A stretch of 6,666 nt of DNA from Sulfurimonadaceae bacterium (GCA_028685945.1 JAQUCZ010000060.1:1-6666), one strand, 5' to 3'; positions 1 through 6,017 are shown, counted from the stretch's first letter. Notes: a model not told the origin generated them from the sequence alone. A program made the numbers and translations.

Positions 1-722
1 ATCGCACCGCCGCCCGATTTTTTAAAGATATAGGCAAAAGGGAAAACCTCAAAAAGTTTACGCAATTTTCCTTCCGGTTTGTCAAGCGTTCCGGGGTAGC
101 TGAAAAGTCCGCCTCCTTTAAGAAGCATCTGATGCAGATCGGGAACCATACCGCCCGAATAGCGCAGGCGGTACCCCTCGGCAAAAAAGCTATCAACCAA
201 CTCTTTATGATAAGGCGCCCAAAACTGCTGGGTTCCTCCCGGAGCGTTGTGGGTTCCTTTTTCTTTAAGATGGATCTCTTTTACGAACTCAAAATCTCCC
301 GCTTGAAGCAAATAGAGTTTTGTTTTGTTTTCGGTAAACACCATCTCGACTCTCGGACCGTATACCACGTAACAAGCCGCAACCATTTTTGAAGCACAAA
401 ACCCGCCTTCGTAAATACCGAAAATCGATCCGACGCTGAGATTCACGTCGATCAAAGAGGAGCCGTCAAGCGGATCGAACGCTACGTAATATCTTCCCTC
501 CTCATGCATCACCATCGGGTGTTCTTTCTCTTCGCTGGCAATCGTGTGGATCGATTTTATACGCGAGAACTCCTCTTCGATGATCATATCGCACTTGATA
601 TCAAGCTGCAACTGCGTCTCGCCCGAACTGTTTTCTTGTTGCGAATAGCCGATATCTTTCGTATCTATCGCCTCTTTTATTCTTTTGGCACTTCTTTGAA
701 TCGCATCAAATATATCTCTCAT
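1..722 (-). CDS. fbp: Class I fructose-1,6-bisphosphatase, partial (C-terminus beyond the left edge)
   Basis: Hydrolyses fructose 1,6-bisphosphate to fructose 6-phosphate and phosphate in the cytoplasm, serving gluconeogenesis and, in autotrophs, hexose formation. The frame is open from an ATG at 722-720 to the window edge, giving 240 codons of a protein usually about 280 long, so roughly 40 C-terminal residues are missing. The metal-binding signature FDPLDGSS is at residues 82-89, with the upstream acidic SEE at 63-65. RYSGGMVPDLHQML at 187-200 and the KLRKLFEVFPFAYIF stretch at 219-233 match the sugar-phosphate-binding half of class I enzymes. The start is fixed by AAAGGAAG five bases upstream and by overlap with mobB: the mobB stop TAA and the fbp ATG share one base (TAATG), so translation is probably coupled. 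No promoter of its own is visible, so it is likely transcribed with mobB. The family assignment is firm. Confidence 0.95.
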   Translation of the reverse strand, partial: MRDIFDAIQRSAKRIKEAIDTKDIGYSQQENSSGETQLQLDIKCDMIIEEEFSRIKSIHTIASEEKEHPMVMHEEGRYYVAFDPLDGSSLIDVNLSVGSIFGIYEGGFCASKMVAACYVVYGPRVEMVFTENKTKLYLLQAGDFEFVKEIHLKEKGTHNAPGGTQQFWAPYHKELVDSFFAEGYRLRYSGGMVPDLHQMLLKGGGLFSYPGTLDKPEGKLRKLFEVFPFAYIFKKSGGGA

Positions 723-1225
723 TACACTTCCTTTGCATTAGTTAAAATCCACGATATCACTTCATCGGGGTCGTTTAGGTTTAAAACATCCACGTTTTGC
801 GGCAACGCATACTCTTTGGGGTTGATCGACGTATCGATCGCCAAAGCGTCGATATACTCGAAATAATCTTTTTCCAAATGTTCCCGAAATACGCCTATTC
901 TCGGCAAGGGAAGATTTTTCAGCCCCTCTACGAGGAGAATATCGAACCTATCGAAAAGGCGGATCATCTCTTCGAGTTCTTTATATCTTTGAGAAAAATA
1001 GGTAGTGCGGGTAGGGGAGGTCACGATCACCTCGGCACCCGTGTCGGAAAATTTATAACTGTCTTTTCCTTCGACGTCAAAACGCGCTTTATCCTTGGGA
1101 TCGTGCTTAATAATAGCAACCTCCTTGGCATGTTCGTGGATCAACTTTCTGGCGACTTTGAGTATGATGGTTGTTTTGCCGCTGTTTGAGGGACCGGTAA
1201 AAGCAACTGCTAATCGTTTTTTCAA
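722..1225 (-). CDS. mobB: MobB, molybdopterin-guanine dinucleotide biosynthesis adaptor GTPase
   Basis: Small P-loop protein that assists MobA in attaching GMP to molybdopterin, giving the bis-MGD cofactor used by periplasmic nitrate, formate and polysulfide reductases. The 167 residues carry a Walker A motif GPSNSGKT at 11-18. The conserved KHDPKD segment at 40-45 leads into GKDSYKFSDTGAE (53-65), and LLVEGLKNLPLPRI is at 97-110, all typical of MobB. The start is a TTG at 1225-1223. An in-frame TAA lies five codons upstream with no ATG between, and MKKRLAVAFTGPSNSGKTT is the usual family N-terminus. Only a weak AAAGAA precedes it. It overlaps fbp by one base. A TATAAT at 1259-1254 lies about 30 bases upstream, so this is probably the first gene of a mobB–fbp operon. 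No biochemical link between the two products is known to me. Confidence 0.93.
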   Translation of the reverse strand: MKKRLAVAFTGPSNSGKTTIILKVARKLIHEHAKEVAIIKHDPKDKARFDVEGKDSYKFSDTGAEVIVTSPTRTTYFSQRYKELEEMIRLFDRFDILLVEGLKNLPLPRIGVFREHLEKDYFEYIDALAIDTSINPKEYALPQNVDVLNLNDPDEVISWILTNAKEV

Positions 1226-1253
1226 ACCGAATTCTTTGTTTTAAATTTGGAGG

Positions 1254-1259
1254 ATTATA
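1254..1259 (-). promoter_or_regulatory. -10 element of the mobB–fbp promoter
   Basis: The minus strand reads TTTTGTATAATCC, a perfect TATAAT ending about 28 bases before the TTG start of mobB. This would give a leader of about 20 bases, similar to the other promoters in the window. No convincing -35 hexamer is visible; the upstream DNA is AT-rich, as is usual for housekeeping promoters of Campylobacterota. It sits back to back with the lipoprotein promoter. Confidence 0.6.
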
Positions 1260-1292
1260 CAAAAGAGTCTTTAAAAAGTTGTTTAATAAAGC

Positions 1293-1298
1293 TATAAT
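1293..1298 (+). promoter_or_regulatory. -10 element of the lipoprotein gene promoter
   Basis: GCTATAATTCC contains a perfect TATAAT 27 bases before the ATG at 1326. The upstream tract is rich in A and T runs rather than carrying a -35 consensus, matching Campylobacterota sigma-70 promoters. It diverges from the mobB promoter within about 40 bases, so one regulator bound here could affect both. Confidence 0.6.
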
Positions 1299-1325
1299 TC
1301 CACAATTAACTGCGACGAGTAAAAT

Positions 1326-1820
1326 ATGAAAAACCTTTTATCGACACTCTCTTGCATCCTGTTTCTCGGCGGATGCTCCCACCAAAACGGTTTTAGCAAA
1401 TTTGCAATGGAACCGAGCCAAGAGCGCAGCGCAAACAGCATTCAAAGCAGCAAAATTCTTAAAGAAGGGGTCGTAGAGGGTGTTTTGTCGCTCGTATATC
1501 TTAACGAGGTCGATCCAAGCGTTTACAACACCCACGAATATTTCCTCGTCGCTATTTACAATAAAGAAAAAAAAGAGCTTAGCAACCCAAATAGTTTTCT
1601 CCAAGGGGCTTTAGAGATCACGCTCAACGAGAAACTGCCCATAAAGATAAAAGAACTTGCAAAAGAGGAAACAATCGTTGCAAGGCTTTTTTCACAAAGT
1701 ACGTGGAACCGTTACTATTTAGTAGCGTTTGAAGAGGAAAAAGAAAACAAACTGTTTCTCTCCCTCAAAGGGGAGGGGGTTTCTTCACAGATTTTGCGCT
1801 ATAGCAAAAACGAAGAGTAG
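1326..1820 (+). CDS. Putative lipoprotein of unknown function
   Basis: A 164-residue protein I do not recognise. The N-terminus is a lipoprotein signal: two-residue basic start (MK N), hydrophobic LLSTLSCILFL, and lipobox LGGC at residues 14-17, so the mature protein should begin at Cys17. The next residue is Ser, so by the enteric +2 rule it would go to the outer membrane. The rest (18-164) is hydrophilic and mixed in charge, with no transmembrane segment or motif I can name; it looks like one compact domain of alternating strands and helices. The ATG has a clear -10 upstream but only a weak Shine-Dalgarno. The stop is three bases from the yggT stop, with no terminator between the two. From memory, C. 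jejuni also has a putative lipoprotein next to mobB (Cj0842), so it may be a conserved neighbour. Coding status is well supported; function is unknown. Confidence 0.8.
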   Translation: MKNLLSTLSCILFLGGCSHQNGFSKFAMEPSQERSANSIQSSKILKEGVVEGVLSLVYLNEVDPSVYNTHEYFLVAIYNKEKKELSNPNSFLQGALEITLNEKLPIKIKELAKEETIVARLFSQSTWNRYYLVAFEEEKENKLFLSLKGEGVSSQILRYSKNEE

Positions 1821-1823
1821 CGT

Positions 1824-2111
1824 TTAACGAAGAGTCTTTAAAGCTGCGTCTATTACGACGATAACGACTTGCAGCCCGATAATAATCACAAGGGGCGCAA
1901 GATCGATCCCGTTGAAATTTGTACGCATATACTTTCTTACAAACGCATACGCAGGATTGGTTACTCTATAAAGAAACTGCACGATAGGATTGTACGGATC
2001 GGGATTAACAAAACTCAAAAAAGCCGCGATAATAACCACCCAAATATAGACATAGAGTAAACTCGAAATAATGCCGCCGATTCCTAAAATAATCTCGCTA
2101 ATAAAACTCAT
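1824..2111 (-). CDS. yggT: YggT family integral membrane protein
   Basis: Inner-membrane protein of 95 residues with two hydrophobic segments, at about 7-34 and 71-91. They flank a conserved loop containing VNPDPYNPIVQFLYRVTNP (35-53) and an Arg/Lys-rich stretch FVRKYMR (57-63). This two-helix layout and the NP-x-V-x-F-L-x(3)-T-x-P signature define the YggT family, whose biochemical role is not well settled; links to osmotic stress, cell division and membrane insertion have been proposed. The ATG lies inside the end of the upstream gltX-like gene (ATGA, four-base overlap). Its ribosome binding site, AGGGGAG, falls within the last codons of that gene, so translation is likely coupled. yggT next to a GluRS gene is a recurring arrangement in Campylobacterota. 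The slt gene I would expect downstream is missing; the convergent lipoprotein gene is there instead. Confidence 0.9.
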   Translation of the reverse strand: MSFISEIILGIGGIISSLLYVYIWVVIIAAFLSFVNPDPYNPIVQFLYRVTNPAYAFVRKYMRTNFNGIDLAPLVIIIGLQVVIVVIDAALKTLR

Positions 2112-3292
2112 TTGACAATCTCCCCTAAATAATTTTTCAAGTGTGCGTAAATCTCCGAAAGATCGGGTCCCGCTTCGGCTCCCGTGAGAAGCAATCGCAA
2201 TATTTTTGCAAGCTGTTCCTCTTTGAGCTTCGTTTCTTTGGCAACGTAGTGTTTAAAATCGTCGTAGACTTCAAAGTAGGGAGCTTTTTGTATCGCTGCG
2301 CGCACCGTTTGTGCCGCCTCTTGGAACTGCTCGGGGATTGTTTTAGGTGCAAAAACAGGTTTAATTTTTTCACGCAACTCTTTTGTAGTAGCTGCTTCTT
2401 CAAGGAAGAGCTTTGCCAATTTTCCTATCTCTGCATCGGCAAAACCGACGTAGCGTGAAAGCTCTTTAGGCTCCATTGTTTTAAGGTGTTCTTTATTGAT
2501 ACGTTTAAGCGAATCGATATCGAAACGCTCAGCGACATCGGACAGCGCATCGATAGAAAACCACTCAATCGCCTCTTGTGCCGTAAAAATCTCTTTAGGA
2601 GGCTTGTTGCCTATTAATACTAAATAATTTGAAATCGCCGAGGGTAAAAATCCCTCCTCCAAAAGCGATTTTATACTCGGAGTAGCGTTTAAAAAACTTG
2701 GCATGTATCTATATTCTATCTCTTTGTCGTACCCTAGTGCTTCTCGGACATACTTTTGCTTTGCAGCATTGGTTTTATACCCCTCTTGGCAAAGCACCAA
2801 AGAGATGTCGCTTAACATATCGTCCACCGCAGATGCAAAATCGTACGTCGGCGTTTTATCTTGGCGCATAATGATAAAACTAGAGAGCGGATCAGACGTA
2901 GATGTTTTAATACGCACCGTAAAAGGGTTTGGATTGTCGATCACAAGCTCGGCGGGAAGCTCTTGGCATGTGCCCTCGTAACTATCGTCTACGTCTTTCA
3001 AAGGGCAAAAGCAGTTAAATGCTTTTTTCTTATGTAAAAGATCAAGCGCCATCGCGGAGTGGAAGCGATGGTTTTGGCTTTGGTAGTGAACTTGGGAATA
3101 CGTAACCCCAAAAAGAGCTAAAATATCCAAAATCTCTTGGTCTTTCCCCTCAATATTTTTCTCTTGATCCCTATCTTCGATTCTAACTAATAGATTTTCT
3201 TTACGTTGCGCAGCAACGATAAAGTTCAAAAGAGCGACCCGCAGATCATCGAGAGTCATATCACGAGTAGGGGGAGAAGCAAATCGTAGCAT
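2108..3292 (-). CDS. gltX: Catalytically degenerate glutamyl-tRNA synthetase paralogue (GluRS2-like)
   Basis: Overall sequence and gene position match the second GluRS of Campylobacterota, which in Helicobacter pylori charges tRNA(Gln) with Glu. Retained parts are the N-terminal LRFA, RIED (37-40), a zinc-knuckle-like C94-F-C96…Y105-x3-C109, the Rossmann-fold stretch FIIMRQDKTPTYDFASAVDD (139-158), LLEEGFLPSAISNYLVLIGN (210-229) and the C-terminal anticodon-binding half ending LLLTGAEAGPDLSEIY. Lost parts are the nucleotide-binding HIGH motif, now T13-L-D-D16; the R-G-E-x-H glutamate/tRNA motif, now C168-Q-E-G-Y172; the PSPTG loop, now SPPTR (6-10); and the whole KMSKR loop, where about 11 residues are missing between N202 and A203. 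These losses should abolish adenylation and charging. The frame has no stops or shifts, is 394 residues against about 430-470 usual, has AGGAA five bases before the ATG and an extended -10 upstream, and overlaps yggT. That suggests a maintained non-catalytic protein, perhaps tRNA-binding, though a young pseudogene is possible. Confidence 0.88.
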   Translation of the reverse strand: MLRFASPPTRDMTLDDLRVALLNFIVAAQRKENLLVRIEDRDQEKNIEGKDQEILDILALFGVTYSQVHYQSQNHRFHSAMALDLLHKKKAFNCFCPLKDVDDSYEGTCQELPAELVIDNPNPFTVRIKTSTSDPLSSFIIMRQDKTPTYDFASAVDDMLSDISLVLCQEGYKTNAAKQKYVREALGYDKEIEYRYMPSFLNATPSIKSLLEEGFLPSAISNYLVLIGNKPPKEIFTAQEAIEWFSIDALSDVAERFDIDSLKRINKEHLKTMEPKELSRYVGFADAEIGKLAKLFLEEAATTKELREKIKPVFAPKTIPEQFQEAAQTVRAAIQKAPYFEVYDDFKHYVAKETKLKEEQLAKILRLLLTGAEAGPDLSEIYAHLKNYLGEIVK

Positions 3293-3465
3293 TTCTATTC
3301 CTGAATAATTTGTTTTGGGAATTTTAACAGCTTTTACCTAATAGCCCACTAAATGAAGCCCCTCAAAAAGATACTGCACCAAACGCTTTACCTAGAATCT
3401 TATAAGCTCATATTGGTTAGAATAGTACGCTTATAAAAGTATCATTTTCAAAAGGTTGCAAAATA
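3293..3465. promoter_or_regulatory. Divergent intergenic region between the gltX-like gene and glnS
   Basis: This 173-bp spacer holds both outward promoters. Towards glnS there are two candidate -10s: TAGAAT at 3418-3423 and TATAAA at 3432-3437; the latter would give a leader of about 20 bases like the other genes here. The glnS ribosome binding site is probably AAAAGG, about ten bases from the ATG. Two repeats stand out. The heptamer CTTATAA occurs at 3399-3405, inside the palindrome CTTATAAG, and again at 3430-3436, 31 bases (about three helix turns) later. GCTTTTACCTA at 3330-3340 is echoed by GCTTTACCTA at 3385-3394. No T-box-like leader or terminator/antiterminator pair is visible. Confidence 0.4.
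3321..3326 (-). promoter_or_regulatory. Extended -10 element for the gltX-like–yggT operon
   Basis: The minus strand reads CTGTTAAAATTCC: a TG, one base, then TAAAAT, which is an extended -10. It ends about 28 bases before the ATG at 3292, giving a leader of roughly 20 bases with CAGGAA close to the start. Its presence argues that the catalytically degenerate gene is still transcribed. Confidence 0.55.
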
Positions 3466-5721
3466 ATGAGTGAGCATAAAGATTTTTTACGCACTATTGT
3501 AGAAAAAGATTTAAAATCGGGTAAATATAACCGGATAATTACGAGATTTCCTCCCGAACCAAACGGTTTTCCTCACATCGGACATGCCAAGTCTATCGCT
3601 ATTAACTTCGGTATCGCACGCGATTACAACGGGTATTGTAATCTTAGAATGGACGACACGAACCCCACCACGGAAGATACCAGATACGTTGAAGCTCTCA
3701 AAGATGCCGTAGAATGGTTAGGCTTTGCTTGGAACGGCGATGTGCGTTATACCTCCGATTATTTCGACAAACTTTACGAGTGGGCGATCGAACTTGTAAA
3801 AATGGGTAAAGCGTATGTTGATAGCCTAGACGAAGAGACGATGCGAGAATACCGCGGAACCGTTACGGAAGCGGGACGCAGAAGCAAATACGCAGAGAGA
3901 AGCGTAGAGGAGAATCTCGACCTTTTAGAGAGAATGAAAAAAGGTGAGTTTAAAGACGGCGAACATGTTCTTCGTGCCAAAATAGATATGGGCGCGGCAA
4001 ATATGAAGATGCGCGATCCGCTTTTGTACCGTATCCGCCATGCATACCACTATAGAGCAGGGGATACGTGGGCGATCTACCCGATGTATGACTTCGGGCA
4101 TTGTCTCTCCGATTACATCGAGGGGGTAACACACTCCATTTGTACCTTAGAGTTTGAAAACAACCGCGATATCTACGATTGGATTTTAGAAACTCTGAAG
4201 CTAGAACCGCCTCGTCCTTACCAACACGAATTTGCACGCCTTGGGATCAACTATACGGTTATGAGCAAAAGAAAGCTTTTAGAACTTGTAGAGGGCAAGT
4301 ATGTAAACGGTTGGGACGATCCGCGCTTGCCGACCATAGCAGGGCTTAGAAGAAGAGGCTATACCCCCGAATCGATCCTCAATTTTTGCGACACCATAGG
4401 GATAGCAAAGGCAAACTCAACAGTAGACGTAGCGCAACTGGAATTTTGTATCAGAGATGATCTCAATACAAAAGTGCCGCGCGTTATGTGTGTACTCGAT
4501 CCGCTTAAAGTAACCATAGCAAACTATGAAGGCAGCGAAGAGTTGGATGCACCGTACTACCCCGAGGATATACCAAAAGAGGGGTCAAGAAAAGTGCCGT
4601 TTTCAAAAGAGATATACATTGAACGTGAAGATTTTTCAGAAAATCCTCCGAAGGGGTATTACCGCCTGACGCCTGAGCAGCCCGTACGTTTACGACACGG
4701 TTATATTATCACTTGTAAAGAGATCATTAAAGATACGGAGGGAAATATAACCGAGATCATTGCCGAGTATCATCCAAATTCAAAAAGCGGATCCGATACA
4801 AGCGGCATAAAAGTAAAAAGCGCCATCCAGTGGGTCGATGCCGCATCTGCCAAAAAAGTAGAGGTAAGACTCTACGACAGACTCTACTCGTGCGAAAACC
4901 CTGAAGGGCTAGAAGACCTTAATCCCGATTCGCTTAAAATCGTAAAAGATGCGCTGATCGAGCCTGCGGTTCTCCTCGAGAAACCCGATGTAAGATTCCA
5001 GTTTGAAAGACAAGGATACTTTTTTGCCGATCCGATCGATTATACCGATGCAAATCCCGTATATAACAAGATCGTAGGTCTCAAAGACTCGTGGAATAAA
5101 AAAGAGACGCAAAAAGAGCCTGCGACTCAAGCAAAAGCACAAACGAAAAAAGTACAAACCGAAGGCGAAACGCTTCCTATGAGCGAGCGTGAACTAGCCC
5201 TGTTTACCAAATACACCGCTGAATTGAAATTAAATAATATGGTTGCTGATATTTTGGCTAGGGACGAAAAATTATCCTCATTTTATGAAGAAGCGCTTTT
5301 AGCAAACAACGCACCCGTAACAATCGCAAATCTTGTAGCAAATGAGGTGGCAAGAGAGTTCAAAGAAAAAGAGCGAGATGCACTTATGTTTAACGGATCT
5401 CAGATAGCAGAATTGGCGAAAATGATCGATAACGGTACCATTTCAAATAAGATAGCCAAAGAGGTTTTTGAAGAGATGGCAAAAAGCGGAGAAAACCCCT
5501 CTAAAATCGTAGAAACTAAAGGTCTTGTGCAGATAAGCGATGCTGCAGTATTGGAACCTATTATCGATGAGATTATCTCTAAAAACCAAGAGAACGTCGA
5601 AAAGTTCAAAGCGGGTAATACGAAGCTGTTTGGTTTCTTTGTAGGGCAGGTTCTTAAAGCTACCGACGGTAAAGCAAATCCGCAGGTTGTCAACGAGCTT
5701 GTGGCTCAAAAACTCAAGTAG
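3466..5721 (+). CDS. glnS: Glutaminyl-tRNA synthetase with C-terminal YqeY/GatB-type domain
   Basis: Cytoplasmic enzyme that attaches Gln to tRNA(Gln) using ATP. The 751 residues divide into a class I catalytic core (about 20-330) with PPEPNGFPHIGH at 29-40 carrying HIGH, LRMDDTNP at 60-67, and MSKRKL (266-271) as the KMSKS-type loop; two anticodon-binding beta-barrels (about 335-545); a Lys/Gln/Thr-rich linker (about 545-570); and a YqeY/GatB C-terminal-like domain (571-751). That tail includes KGLVQISDAAVLEPIIDEI (685-703) and LFGFFVGQVLKATDGKANPQ (721-740), the usual YqeY signature. E. coli GlnRS is 554 residues and lacks this tail; Deinococcus GlnRS has one, where it aids tRNA binding. 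All catalytic motifs look intact. GlnRS is unusual in Campylobacterota, which typically use GluRS2 plus GatCAB, so transfer from another phylum is plausible. It diverges from the degenerate GluRS gene and ends before a hairpin at 5730-5754. Confidence 0.96.
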   Translation: MSEHKDFLRTIVEKDLKSGKYNRIITRFPPEPNGFPHIGHAKSIAINFGIARDYNGYCNLRMDDTNPTTEDTRYVEALKDAVEWLGFAWNGDVRYTSDYFDKLYEWAIELVKMGKAYVDSLDEETMREYRGTVTEAGRRSKYAERSVEENLDLLERMKKGEFKDGEHVLRAKIDMGAANMKMRDPLLYRIRHAYHYRAGDTWAIYPMYDFGHCLSDYIEGVTHSICTLEFENNRDIYDWILETLKLEPPRPYQHEFARLGINYTVMSKRKLLELVEGKYVNGWDDPRLPTIAGLRRRGYTPESILNFCDTIGIAKANSTVDVAQLEFCIRDDLNTKVPRVMCVLDPLKVTIANYEGSEELDAPYYPEDIPKEGSRKVPFSKEIYIEREDFSENPPKGYYRLTPEQPVRLRHGYIITCKEIIKDTEGNITEIIAEYHPNSKSGSDTSGIKVKSAIQWVDAASAKKVEVRLYDRLYSCENPEGLEDLNPDSLKIVKDALIEPAVLLEKPDVRFQFERQGYFFADPIDYTDANPVYNKIVGLKDSWNKKETQKEPATQAKAQTKKVQTEGETLPMSERELALFTKYTAELKLNNMVADILARDEKLSSFYEEALLANNAPVTIANLVANEVAREFKEKERDALMFNGSQIAELAKMIDNGTISNKIAKEVFEEMAKSGENPSKIVETKGLVQISDAAVLEPIIDEIISKNQENVEKFKAGNTKLFGFFVGQVLKATDGKANPQVVNELVAQKLK

Positions 5722-5729
5722 TTTAAATC

Positions 5730-5754
5730 AAAGATCGGTTTTATGCCGGTCTTT
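5730..5754 (+). terminator. Hairpin downstream of glnS, possibly bidirectional
   Basis: AAAGATCGG (5730-5738) pairs with CCGGTCTTT (5746-5754) around a seven-base loop, with one G-T pair, starting nine bases after the glnS stop. The 3' arm ends in TTT, but the following run is AATCGATTTG, so the U-tract is weak. Outer AAATC (5725-5729) and GATTT (5759-5763) could extend the stem with a bulge. It lies between two convergent units and could also stop transcription coming from the tRNA gene. Confidence 0.55.
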
Positions 5755-5830
5755 AATCGATTTGATAGATACAAAGAGATTATTGAAACATTTGTAGAGT
5801 AGGGTGATTTATATTTCTGATTGAATTAGA

Positions 5831-5905
5831 TGGTGACCCCACGGAGACTCGAACTCCGGTAACCAGGATGAAAACCTGGGATCCTGACCGCTAGACGATG
5901 GGGCC
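5831..5905 (-). tRNA. tRNA-Glu (anticodon UUC)
   Basis: A complete 75-base tRNA including an encoded CCA end. Acceptor stem GGCCCCA pairs with TGGGGTC (one G-T pair), followed by discriminator A and CCA. The anticodon stem CCAGG/CCTGG encloses TTTTCAT, giving anticodon TTC and identity Glu. The T arm is CGGAG-TTCGAGT-CTCCG and the D arm contains TCTAGCGGTCAGGA. All stems are intact. It stands alone, not in a tRNA cluster, convergent with glnS and two transcription units away from the GluRS-like gene. A -10 at 5975-5970 would start a precursor with a leader of about 58 bases. Confidence 0.97.
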
Positions 5906-5969
5906 ATCTGAAGGAAGTTTTGTTTCAAAAAGAAAGAGTTTTTAGAAGCTCTTGCTTTGTTGAGCCGAA

Positions 5970-5975
5970 ATTATA
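5970..5975 (-). promoter_or_regulatory. -10 element of the tRNA-Glu promoter
   Basis: The minus strand reads CTATATAATTTCGG, containing a perfect TATAAT 64 bases before the mature tRNA 5' end. The region just upstream, where a -35 would lie, is occupied by an AT-rich perfect inverted repeat (5988-6011). A leader of about 58 bases would be removed by RNase P. Confidence 0.5.
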
Positions 5976-5987
5976 TAGATTTTATTC

Positions 5988-6011
5988 TTAAAGTTTTATA
6001 AAAAACTTTAA
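5988..6011. repeat. AT-rich perfect inverted repeat upstream of the tRNA promoter
   Basis: TTAAAGTTTT (5988-5997) and AAAACTTTAA (6002-6011) are exact reverse complements separated by ATAA. The repeat lies between the response-regulator terminator and the tRNA-Glu -10, covering the expected -35 area. It could be a weak second terminator, an UP-like AT-rich element or a protein site; nothing in the sequence decides among these. Confidence 0.45.
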
Positions 6012-6017
6012 ATCAGT

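Noticed and set aside
504..1189. Plus-strand open frames of 120 and 130 codons across fbp and mobB
   Set aside because: They lie antisense to two clearly recognisable conserved genes and their products resemble nothing; they are reverse-strand shadows.
1842..1876. GCTGC…GCAGC inverted repeat near the yggT end as a terminator
   Set aside because: It lies inside the yggT coding region, the stem is only five bases with a long loop, and no T-run follows.
2108..3292. Treating the gltX-like gene as a normal glutamyl-tRNA synthetase, or as a frameshifted pseudogene
   Set aside because: The HIGH, KMSKS and R-G-E-x-H elements are absent, so a normal enzyme is unlikely. The frame is unbroken and has expression signals, so a simple pseudogene call is not supported either.
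2108..3292. GluQRS (YadB) type tRNA-modifying paralogue
   Set aside because: GluQRS keeps the HIGH-type nucleotide site and lacks the C-terminal anticodon-binding half; this protein shows the reverse pattern.
3774..4237. Minus-strand open frames of 68-95 codons inside glnS
   Set aside because: They are antisense to the highly conserved catalytic core of GlnRS and have no promoter or ribosome binding signal.
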